Origin: Taklimakanibacter deserti
Lineage (GTDB): Bacteria > Pseudomonadota > Alphaproteobacteria > Rhizobiales > Aestuariivirgaceae
Assembly (NCBI GenBank): GCA_003574785.1
Contig: QORU01000002.1
Location: 1 to 64,000 of the forward strand
Length of the DNA: 64,000 nucleotides
Direction of reading: 5' to 3'
Made by a program: the position numbers and the translations under genes. Under the pieces are notes generated by a model, which saw nothing but the letters and a program-made list of their open reading frames with translations, searched no databases and was not told the origin of the DNA. Positions 1-8,370 of the stretch are shown in pieces; position 1 is the stretch's first letter, and every line of letters begins with the position of its first letter.

Positions 1-1350
1 CTGACGGGCACGTTGTCGGGCAACGATGTCGATGGCGACACGCTGAGCTATGGCATCCAGGGTGTCACTCCGGTCGGGACCACGGCGACCCAGGTGGGCG
101 ACTATGGCACGCTGACGGTGGACACGGTCACCGGCGCCTATGCCTACACCAAGAATGCGGCGGCGATCGAGGCGCTCGATGCCGGCGACACCGATAGCGA
201 TGTGTTCACGGTGACGGTGAGCGACGGCGATGGCGCTCTCATCACCCAGACCTACACGGTCAATGTGTCGGGTGCCGACGATGCGCCGACGCTGGCGGCG
301 GTGACCTCGGGCTCGGTGACGGAAGTCGCTCAGTCTTCGGCGACGACGGATGCGGGTCTGACGGGCACGTTGTCGGGCAACGATGTCGATGGCGACACGC
401 TGAGCTATGGCATCCAGGGTGTCACTCCGGTCGGGACCACGGCGACCCAGGTCGGCGACTATGGCACGCTGACGGTGGACACGGTCACCGGCGCCTATGC
501 CTACACCAAGAATGCGGCGGCGATCGAGGCGCTCGATGCCGGCGACACCGATAGCGATGTGTTCACGGTGACGGTGAGCGACGGCGATGGCGCTCTCGTC
601 ACCCAGACCTATACGGTCAATGTGTCGGGTGCCGACGACGCGCCGACGCTGGCGGCGGTGACCTCGGGCTCGGTGACGGAAGTCGCTCAGTCTGCGGCGA
701 CGACGGATGCGGGTCTGACGGGCACGTTGTCGGGCAACGATGTCGATGGCGACACGCTGAGCTACGGCATCCAGGGTGTCGTCCCGGTCGGGACCACGGC
801 GACCCAGGTGGGCGACTATGGCACGCTGACGGTGGACACGGTCACCGGCGCCTATGCCTACACCAAGAATGCGGCGGCGATCGAAGCGCTCGATGCCGGC
901 GACACCGACAGCGACGTGTTCACGGTGACGGTGAGCGACGGCGATGGCGCTCTCGTCACCCAGACCTACACGGTCAATGTGTCGGGTGCCGACGATGCGC
1001 CGACGCTGGCGGCGGTGACCTCGGGCTCGGTGACGGAAGTCGCTCAGTCTTCGGCGACGACGGATGCGGGTCTGACGGGCACGTTGTCGGGCAACGATGT
1101 CGATGGCGACACGCTGAGCTATGGCATCCAGGGTGTCACTCCGGTCGGGACCACGGCGACCCAGGTCGGCGACTATGGCACGCTGACGGTGGACACGGTC
1201 ACCGGCGCCTATGCCTACACCAAGAATGCCGCGGCGATCGAAGCGCTCGATGCCGGCGACACCGACAGCGATGTGTTCACGGTGACGGTGAGCGACGGCG
1301 ACGGCGCTCTCGTCACCCAGACCTATACGGTCAATGTATCGGGTGCCAAT
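1..1350 (+). repeat. Tandem 357-bp VCBS-coding repeats
   Basis: Four head-to-tail units of exactly 357 bp begin at 1, 358, 715 and 1072 (each starts ctgacgggcacgttgtcggg). They differ by only a few bases per unit, for example one Thr-to-Val change in the third. The array continues upstream of the window. Near-identity at third codon positions points to recent amplification or gene conversion. Confidence 0.95.
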
Positions 1351-4300
1351 GATGCCCCCATCATCGGCAATTTGGGCCCAACTCCGGTAGAGAGCACTGA
1401 AGGCGTAGCCGGGATAATCGATTCGGACATCACCATCTCCGACGCGGAGCTCGATGCAGCCGACAACTATGACGGATCGACGCTGACCGTGGAGCGGACC
1501 AGCGGCGGCGACAATGCCGAGGACGCGTTCAGCTTCGGCGCCAGTGCCATCTTCACCGCCAACGTCCTAACCGCCAACACCGGGGAGCTGCGCGACAACT
1601 CCTGGAACCTCATCGGAACATATTCGACGGCCGGCAACAGCCTGGTCATCACCTTCACCGCCCTGGCAACAGCGGCGCTCGTCAACGACGTCGCCCAGCA
1701 CATCGCCTATGCCAATACCAGCGACACGCCGCCCGCTTCCATCGTGCTCGGCTACACGTTCAGCGATGGGGAACTGTCGGATACCGAAAGCATCACGGTC
1801 GACATTGCGGCGGTGAATGACGGCCCGTTCGCGACACCCGACAAAGTCATCACCAATATCGTCCCGGGCAATCTCGTCGTCATTCCCGAGCAAGCCCTGC
1901 TCGCCAATGACATCGACCCCGATGGCGGCGGCATTCTCGACGTCAATGCTGCCGGCGGAGCTAGTGGCGGCACAGTCGTGCATGGCCCGGGAAGTGGTCC
2001 GACGGGAATAGTCGAGGTCACCGACAGCGTCCCGTCCGGCACGGTCTTCGTCTACAACGCCACGGATGGCAGCGCGGTGGGCGAATTCGGAATCGTCACT
2101 GTCTCGTTCGACCTGGATGGCGCGCTCGAAGGAACCGCCGACGGCGATATCCTGATCGGGGCCAATGGCGGCACGATGCTGATCGGCCATGGCGGCGACG
2201 ACCAGCTGGTCGGCGGCACAGGCGTGGACATCTACGTATGGTCCGCCAATGACGGCTATGACACGATCCTGCCCAACGGCACTGCCGCCAACGAAGATAT
2301 CATCAAGATCAGAGGCAGTTTCTACGACTACAATTGGGACGTCAGCGGAAACGACCTGATCATCGGCGGCGTGGATGAGAGCTACGAATTGACCGGCGGC
2401 CTGGTGATCAAGGATTTCCTCGTGCCGGGCAACGACAGCATCGCTTATCTGACGGCCGACCTCGGAGAGAACAACGCGCTCTACAGCCCCGTCGGGAACG
2501 CCCGCATCTATCTGAGCGCGGTCACCGGCACTGACCAGGGCATTTATTTCGAGTCGATCGTCGGAACCCATGGCGGTGATACGATGACGGGTGGCGGCGG
2601 CGCGATCGATTTCCTCAGCGGTCTCGGCGGCAACGACACGATGAGCGTCGAATCGGGCACGCGTGGCTTCTTCCGCGGTGGTGACGGTGACGACGAGATG
2701 ACCGGTGCCGACCAGGATGATCAGTTCATCGGCGGCGACGGCGCCGACACGATTCTTGGGAACGGCGGAGACGATGAGGTCCGCTATGACCGGCGCGCCG
2801 GCAGCACGGAGCCGATGCCGGCGCAGGGCGTCGTCGTCAACCTGGCCACAGGCACGGCCACCGACAATTGGGGAAACACGGACGTTTTTCTCGACGCCAT
2901 CGAGAATGTGCGCGGCTCCGACTATGCCGACAGCATCACCGGCAACGGTATAGGCAACCGCATCGAAGGCCTGGATGGAAATGACACGCTGACCGGCCGT
3001 GGCGGTGCAGACATCTATGTATGGTCGGTCGGTGACGGTTATGACGAAATCCTGGCCAACGGCGGCTCTGCGAATGAGGACATCATCCGCCTCAATGGCA
3101 GTATCTATGATCTCAATTGGGAACGGGCCGGCAACGACCTGATCGTCGGCGCCGTGGCGGACGAGACCGGCGACTGGAACGATGTCGGCGGCAATCTGCG
3201 GGTCAAGAACTTCACGGCCCCCGGCGGCGATACGATTGCTTATCTGACGGCTCATCTCGGGCCGGACAACAATGAGTTCTATAGCCCCGGCAATGGCGAC
3301 AACGATGCGCGTCTCTACCTGAACGCAGGGAACGGCACCAACCAGGGAAGCTACGCCGAGCTGATCGTCGGAACCTCCGCCGGAGAGACGATGACCGGCG
3401 GCGGGGGCGCGGTCGACTTTTTCCTGGGTGCCGGCGGCGACGATACAATGAGCGTCTCCACCGGAACGCAGGGGCGCTTTGCCGGCGGCGATGGCAACGA
3501 CACCATGACCGGCGCCGACCAGGACGATACGTTCCGCGGCGGCGCCGGCGACGACACGATCACGGGCAACGGTGGAGACGACGAGGTCCGGTATGACGGG
3601 CGCGGCGACAGCTCGGGGCCGATGCCCGAGCAAGGGGTCACCGTCAATGTCGGCGCTTCTATCAGCTTGAGTACCGGCCCCTCGGTCGCCGGCAACCAAG
3701 CCATCGACAATTGGGGAGACACGGATGCCTTTCTCGATGCCATAGAGAATGTGCGCGGCTCCGGCTATGCCGATCTCATCGTCGGCAACGATGCCGGCAA
3801 TCGTATCGAGGGCCGCGGAGGCGATGACACGCTGGTCGGCCGCGCGGGAGCCGACGTCTATGTCTGGTCGGTTGGTGACGGTTATGACGAGGTCCTAGCG
3901 GATGAGGGTGGCGCAGATGAGGACATCATCCAGATCAACGGCGCGTTCTATGACCTGAATTGGGAAGTCGATCCGGATCATCCGAATGACCTGCTCGTCG
4001 GCGCTGCGGCGGACGACAATCCGGAGTGGTCCGAAGTTGGCGGCAATCTGCGCATCAAGGATTTCTTCGTACCGGGCAATGATACCATTGCCTATATGAC
4101 GGGAGATCTCGGCCCGGGCGCCAACGAATTTTATAGCCCCGGCAACGGCGACAATGACGCGCGGATCTATCTGAGCGCGGTGCATGGCAATGATCAGGGC
4201 GACTATTTCGAGGCCATCGTCGGAACCTCGATCGGCGAGACTATGACCGGCGGCGGCGGCGCCATCGACCATTTGTCCGGCGGCGGCGGTGACGACATCA

Positions 4301-7257
4301 TGAGCGTCGATGCCAATACCTTCGGGATCTTCCGCGGCGGCGACGGCGAAGACGAAATGACCGGCGGCGACATGGAAGACAACTTTGTCGGCGGCGCCGG
4401 CGACGACACCATAACGGGCGGCGTCGGCGTTGACGAAGTCCGATATGACCGGCCAGGCGGCAGCGACCCCGAGGATATGACCCAGGGAGTCGTCGTCAAT
4501 CTCGGTAGCACCATCACCGTGGAGATCGACGACGTTCCGACCCTGTTCGAAGGATTTACCGCTCACGACAATTGGGGAGACCAGGATTCGCTTTCCGACA
4601 TCGAAAATGTACGTGGATCGGCCTTGGCCGATGATCTCGTGGGCAGCGATCATGGCAACCAGATCGAGGGCATGGCCGGCGACGACGTGCTTGTCGGTCG
4701 CGAAGGCGGCGATACCTATGTCTGGTCGCTGGGCGACGGCTATGACACGATCCTGGCTGATGACGGCGCCGCGAATGAAGACGTCATTCGGCTCAATGGC
4801 AACTTCTACGATTTCAATTGGGAAGGAGATCCGGAAAACCCGAATGACCTGCTCATTGGCGGCGCCGCGAATGACGAATACGACTGGAACGATGTCGGCG
4901 GCAATCTGCGGATCAAGGATTTCTTCACGACGGGCGACACGATCGCCTATATCGAGGGCGATTTCGGACCGAACAACCGCTACTACAACCCCGACGGCAG
5001 CGAAGGTCCAACCCAGATATGGCTGAACCTCAAGGTGGGCACCGATCAGGGCAACCACAGCGAATTGATCCTCGGCACGTTCGACAACGACATCATGGAG
5101 GGCAATGGCGGCGCCTTCGACATTATGCATGGCGACGACGGAGATGACACAATGACCGTCTCCGCCGGCACGCGCGCCCATATGCGCGGCGGCAACGGCA
5201 ACGACACCATGACGGGCAATGATCAGGATGATGCGTTGCGCGGCTCGGCCGGTGACGACGCTCTCGATGGAGGCGACGGCATCGACTGGGCACAGTATGA
5301 CCGGCGCAGCGGTAGTGCCGCCTTCACGCACGGCGCCTTCGTCAATCTGTCGATCGCCGCCGCCATGATGGATTTCAACGGTCAAGATGACGTCGTGGTC
5401 GCCGGCAATAGCGCCAGGGACAATTGGGACGATACCGATTCACTTCACAACATCGAGAACGTGCAGGGCTCCGCTTTTGCCGACATCATGATCGGCAGCG
5501 ATGTGGATAATGAGTTTCTCGGCGGTGCCGGCAATGACAAGCTCTATGGCGAAGGCGGCGAAAACGATATCCTCCAAGGCTATGCCGGCGACGACCTTGT
5601 CGATGGCGGCAGCGGCGCGGCAGACGCCACCGACTATTATGAGGACCCCAACGGCGTGACGGTCAACCTCGCCACTGGCATCGCCAAGGACGGCTATGGC
5701 GGCACCGACACGCTGATGGCGATCGAACATATCTATGCGTCCTTCTACGATGACCTGCTGACCGGCAACGATCAGGACAATTGGATCGAGGCGCGCGACG
5801 GCGACGACATCGTCTTCGGCGGAGCCGGCAATGACACATTGATCGGCGGCTGGGGCGATGACGATCTCTATGGTGGAGACGACGACGACCTCATCGAGGG
5901 CTTTGAAGGCTACGATCTTGTCGACGGCGGCGCCGGGAGTGACACGGCTTCTTATTACAACGATCCGTCGGGCGTCACTGTCGATCTCGTCGCCGGTACG
6001 GCAACCGATGGCTACGGCACTACCGATACGCTGGTGAGCATCGAGCACATCTCCGGCTCTCTCCATGATGACACTCTCATCGGCAATGGCGCCGAGAACA
6101 CCATCTGGGGCGATGATGGCGACGACACGATCGAGGGCGGCGCCGGCGACGACCTCCTGGACGGCGCCAATGGGCTCAAGGATACGGTCTCTTATTTCAA
6201 CGATCCCGCGCTTGCAGGCGTGACGGTCGATCTCGCTGCGAACACGGCGACCGACGGCTACGGCGATACCGATACACTGTACAATATCGAGAGTGTCATC
6301 GGCTCGACCGGCAACGATTCCCTTACCGGCGATGCGGCCGACAATTTCTTCGAGGGTGGCGCGGGTAACGATGTCATTTTTGGTGGCGACGGCATTGACA
6401 CGGTGAGCTATGCCAACGCTTTATCTGGGGTGCACATCAATCAGAATACCGGGGACGGAGACGACGGCTATGGCACTTACGACCTGGTCGGTGGGGATAT
6501 CGAGAACATAATCGGCTCGAGCCACAACGATACGCTATTTGGGCTCATCAATTTGGCGAACGTCATCGAGGGCGGCGGCGGCAACGACTACATCAACGGC
6601 GATGAGTTCGACAACGGGCCGGACGACATGGTCTCCTATGTCAATGCCCCCAGAGGCGTGATCGTCAATCTGGCTACCGGCGTCGCCGAGGACGACGGCT
6701 ATGGCACGCCCGGCGACGTTATTTACACCGACACGCTCGTAAACATCGAGGGAATACTCGGTTCTGTAAATGACGATGAGTTGACCGGCACCGGCGCCGG
6801 AAACAGGATCGAGGCCCGAGGCGGCAATGACACGATCTTCATGCCTGACGTGAATGGTGCCTATATCGATGGCGGCCTCGGCCAGGACATTCTGGCGCTC
6901 AACGGCGCCAATGCCACTATCGAAGGGACAGCCTTCGATTTTGATGTCTTCGGGATCGAAACCATTGACCTGACCGGCACCGGCGACAATTTCCTGATTC
7001 TATCCGGCGAGAATGTTGCCGATATCAGCGACGAGTCGAACACCGCTTTCAACTCCGATCATGAGGACAATCTGGTCGTCGAAGGTGATAGCGGCGATGA
7101 GTTGACATTGGTTGGCGACTGGACGCTGGTCGGTGAAGACGTGGCGCTCGACGATACCGGCAGTCCGGGAAACTACGATGTCTGGAACTACAGCGAGGCG
7201 GGCGTCACTGCGAACCTCGCGGTCGATCACGATGTGGCGGTGAGCTTCCCGGTCTAG
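1..7257 (+). CDS. Giant VCBS/RTX repeat protein, 5' partial
   Basis: The reading frame is open from base 1 and starts inside a repeat, so the true start is upstream; about 2418 residues are visible. Residues 1-450 are four near-identical 119-residue VCBS-type Ig-like repeats (motif GNDVDGDTLSYG, ending TYTVNVSGADDAP). A cadherin-like stretch follows to about residue 700. From about 715 to 1850 there are four large modules, each beginning with GG-x-G-D-D repeats and a YVWS-xx-DGYD motif (Tyr codons at 2233, 3016, 3859, 4717). The rest carries RTX-like GGxGND nonapeptides alternating with a GVTVNLATG-type unit. Such proteins are usually calcium-binding type I secretion substrates acting as surface adhesins or biofilm proteins; that role is inferred. 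No secretion ABC transporter genes are visible here. The C-terminus is acidic and ends in a short hydrophobic tail, as expected for a type I signal. Confidence 0.9.
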   Translation: MTGTLSGNDVDGDTLSYGIQGVTPVGTTATQVGDYGTLTVDTVTGAYAYTKNAAAIEALDAGDTDSDVFTVTVSDGDGALITQTYTVNVSGADDAPTLAAVTSGSVTEVAQSSATTDAGLTGTLSGNDVDGDTLSYGIQGVTPVGTTATQVGDYGTLTVDTVTGAYAYTKNAAAIEALDAGDTDSDVFTVTVSDGDGALVTQTYTVNVSGADDAPTLAAVTSGSVTEVAQSAATTDAGLTGTLSGNDVDGDTLSYGIQGVVPVGTTATQVGDYGTLTVDTVTGAYAYTKNAAAIEALDAGDTDSDVFTVTVSDGDGALVTQTYTVNVSGADDAPTLAAVTSGSVTEVAQSSATTDAGLTGTLSGNDVDGDTLSYGIQGVTPVGTTATQVGDYGTLTVDTVTGAYAYTKNAAAIEALDAGDTDSDVFTVTVSDGDGALVTQTYTVNVSGANDAPIIGNLGPTPVESTEGVAGIIDSDITISDAELDAADNYDGSTLTVERTSGGDNAEDAFSFGASAIFTANVLTANTGELRDNSWNLIGTYSTAGNSLVITFTALATAALVNDVAQHIAYANTSDTPPASIVLGYTFSDGELSDTESITVDIAAVNDGPFATPDKVITNIVPGNLVVIPEQALLANDIDPDGGGILDVNAAGGASGGTVVHGPGSGPTGIVEVTDSVPSGTVFVYNATDGSAVGEFGIVTVSFDLDGALEGTADGDILIGANGGTMLIGHGGDDQLVGGTGVDIYVWSANDGYDTILPNGTAANEDIIKIRGSFYDYNWDVSGNDLIIGGVDESYELTGGLVIKDFLVPGNDSIAYLTADLGENNALYSPVGNARIYLSAVTGTDQGIYFESIVGTHGGDTMTGGGGAIDFLSGLGGNDTMSVESGTRGFFRGGDGDDEMTGADQDDQFIGGDGADTILGNGGDDEVRYDRRAGSTEPMPAQGVVVNLATGTATDNWGNTDVFLDAIENVRGSDYADSITGNGIGNRIEGLDGNDTLTGRGGADIYVWSVGDGYDEILANGGSANEDIIRLNGSIYDLNWERAGNDLIVGAVADETGDWNDVGGNLRVKNFTAPGGDTIAYLTAHLGPDNNEFYSPGNGDNDARLYLNAGNGTNQGSYAELIVGTSAGETMTGGGGAVDFFLGAGGDDTMSVSTGTQGRFAGGDGNDTMTGADQDDTFRGGAGDDTITGNGGDDEVRYDGRGDSSGPMPEQGVTVNVGASISLSTGPSVAGNQAIDNWGDTDAFLDAIENVRGSGYADLIVGNDAGNRIEGRGGDDTLVGRAGADVYVWSVGDGYDEVLADEGGADEDIIQINGAFYDLNWEVDPDHPNDLLVGAAADDNPEWSEVGGNLRIKDFFVPGNDTIAYMTGDLGPGANEFYSPGNGDNDARIYLSAVHGNDQGDYFEAIVGTSIGETMTGGGGAIDHLSGGGGDDIMSVDANTFGIFRGGDGEDEMTGGDMEDNFVGGAGDDTITGGVGVDEVRYDRPGGSDPEDMTQGVVVNLGSTITVEIDDVPTLFEGFTAHDNWGDQDSLSDIENVRGSALADDLVGSDHGNQIEGMAGDDVLVGREGGDTYVWSLGDGYDTILADDGAANEDVIRLNGNFYDFNWEGDPENPNDLLIGGAANDEYDWNDVGGNLRIKDFFTTGDTIAYIEGDFGPNNRYYNPDGSEGPTQIWLNLKVGTDQGNHSELILGTFDNDIMEGNGGAFDIMHGDDGDDTMTVSAGTRAHMRGGNGNDTMTGNDQDDALRGSAGDDALDGGDGIDWAQYDRRSGSAAFTHGAFVNLSIAAAMMDFNGQDDVVVAGNSARDNWDDTDSLHNIENVQGSAFADIMIGSDVDNEFLGGAGNDKLYGEGGENDILQGYAGDDLVDGGSGAADATDYYEDPNGVTVNLATGIAKDGYGGTDTLMAIEHIYASFYDDLLTGNDQDNWIEARDGDDIVFGGAGNDTLIGGWGDDDLYGGDDDDLIEGFEGYDLVDGGAGSDTASYYNDPSGVTVDLVAGTATDGYGTTDTLVSIEHISGSLHDDTLIGNGAENTIWGDDGDDTIEGGAGDDLLDGANGLKDTVSYFNDPALAGVTVDLAANTATDGYGDTDTLYNIESVIGSTGNDSLTGDAADNFFEGGAGNDVIFGGDGIDTVSYANALSGVHINQNTGDGDDGYGTYDLVGGDIENIIGSSHNDTLFGLINLANVIEGGGGNDYINGDEFDNGPDDMVSYVNAPRGVIVNLATGVAEDDGYGTPGDVIYTDTLVNIEGILGSVNDDELTGTGAGNRIEARGGNDTIFMPDVNGAYIDGGLGQDILALNGANATIEGTAFDFDVFGIETIDLTGTGDNFLILSGENVADISDESNTAFNSDHEDNLVVEGDSGDELTLVGDWTLVGEDVALDDTGSPGNYDVWNYSEAGVTANLAVDHDVAVSFPV
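2140..5560 (+). repeat. Four large protein-coding modules of about 260-286 residues
   Basis: Within the giant gene the pattern YVWS..DGYD, NEDII, YD.NW, NDL..G, IKDF, TIAY, then GG-rich turns and a DNWG.TD....IENVRGS segment recurs with starts at 2233, 3016, 3859 and 4717 (spacing 783, 843 and 858 bp). Copies are clearly homologous but diverged, unlike the VCBS array. Confidence 0.85.
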
Positions 7258-8287
7258 CAGGCTCACCCAGCAAATAGGTCGTCGAAGCCTCAGCAGAGCC
7301 GGGATCGACCAGATAGGGATTGCGGCAGTTCAAGATCGCCACGTCATAGATCTCGTCGATGTCATTCAGCTGCAGGCTGTGGAGCACCGCGCCCTTTTTC
7401 AGATCGAAGAGCAGGACGGCGCAGACGGGCTCGAGATTGCGCTCCTGGAGCAGCGCGTTCAGCGCCCTGCCCCCGACATTGGCGAGCCCCCGCGGCTTCG
7501 ACATGCCCATGCAGGCGATATCCTTGTGAAAGGCAAGGCCCCGCAGATAGCCCGGGCAGCGCATCACTTCCACATGGCGCGCACCGTCGACATAGCCGAA
7601 GGCGCCGATGCTCGACTGATGCAGCCACAGCCGGCCGGCGTGAAAGCGCGGTGAATGCGGCTGCGAGAGGCCGGTCATCACCGGCTGCCTCGACGCCACA
7701 TCGATAAGGGCCCCGCCCGCCGGGTCTTTCCGCCAGGCGCCGGGCTCGCCGCTTCTCGCCAAGACGGTCACACACTGCGCCGCACCCTCCCTGAGCGCCA
7801 ATCCGTTCAGGTGGCAGGCATCGCCCGGCGCCCGGTCGCGGATGAATTCCGGATACCACACCGGCAGGAGGCTCGAATTCATCGTGGTCGTGGCGAGACA
7901 GTTGAACATCGCGGCGGCGAATATCGGCTGCTGCCGCGGCCCGATGGCGAGGTCATGCGTGTTCGCAAAGCCGGTCACATAGGAGACTTGCGGCACCAGA
8001 TAGACATCATGGGGCCGTTCGGCCTTCGCATCCTGTTTCATCAGGGCAAAGCGCCAGATGCGATTGAGGGTCGCCACCCAGAGACCGTTCCCGTCGCGCG
8101 CCAAGCCCATGGAGCGATCGAAGCGGATGAACTTGGCGGCGAGCTTGCCCGGCGCGCCGGCGCCGATCGCGATCAACTGGCCCGACTGGTACGCGCTGAT
8201 GACGAGGCTCACGCCTTCAGCCCAGAGCCAGTCGGCAAAGCCGGGTGAGACGCGGACCGATAGTTGCGCAGAAGCTTTGGAGTCCAA
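7205..8287 (-). CDS. TIGR03032-type conserved protein (beta-propeller-like)
   Basis: A 360-residue protein resembling the TIGR03032/DUF4915 family, whose function is not established. Recognisable stretches are the N-terminal SYQSGQL-like segment (here SAYQSGQLIAIG), a TGFANTHDLAIG segment and the SKPRGL and IDEIYDVAIL segments near the C-terminus, typical of the family. The start is a TTG with a weak ribosome site, so the N-terminus is uncertain. Its 3' end overlaps the convergent RTX gene by 53 bp. In other bacteria the family often sits beside large repeat proteins or glycan genes; a link to the adhesin is only inferred from position. Confidence 0.7.
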   Translation of the reverse strand: MDSKASAQLSVRVSPGFADWLWAEGVSLVISAYQSGQLIAIGAGAPGKLAAKFIRFDRSMGLARDGNGLWVATLNRIWRFALMKQDAKAERPHDVYLVPQVSYVTGFANTHDLAIGPRQQPIFAAAMFNCLATTTMNSSLLPVWYPEFIRDRAPGDACHLNGLALREGAAQCVTVLARSGEPGAWRKDPAGGALIDVASRQPVMTGLSQPHSPRFHAGRLWLHQSSIGAFGYVDGARHVEVMRCPGYLRGLAFHKDIACMGMSKPRGLANVGGRALNALLQERNLEPVCAVLLFDLKKGAVLHSLQLNDIDEIYDVAILNCRNPYLVDPGSAEASTTYLLGEPARPGSSPPHRDRPRGSQ

Positions 8288-8370
8288 GGTCGCGACCCGC
8301 TGTGACCACTCGACACTACGTCATATCACAAATACACTCTACGTAATTTTAGGCCCTCGGATTGGGGTGC

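Noticed and set aside
1..1350. Tandem repeats as a CRISPR-like or satellite array
   Set aside because: Units are 357 bp, have no spacers and are fully coding.
1567..3699. Long minus-strand open frame opposite the RTX gene (710 codons), and a similar one at 3895-5385
   Set aside because: They mirror the repeat-rich, GC-rich coding strand; translation shows low-complexity Ala/Asp/Val/Ile with no domains or ribosome site.
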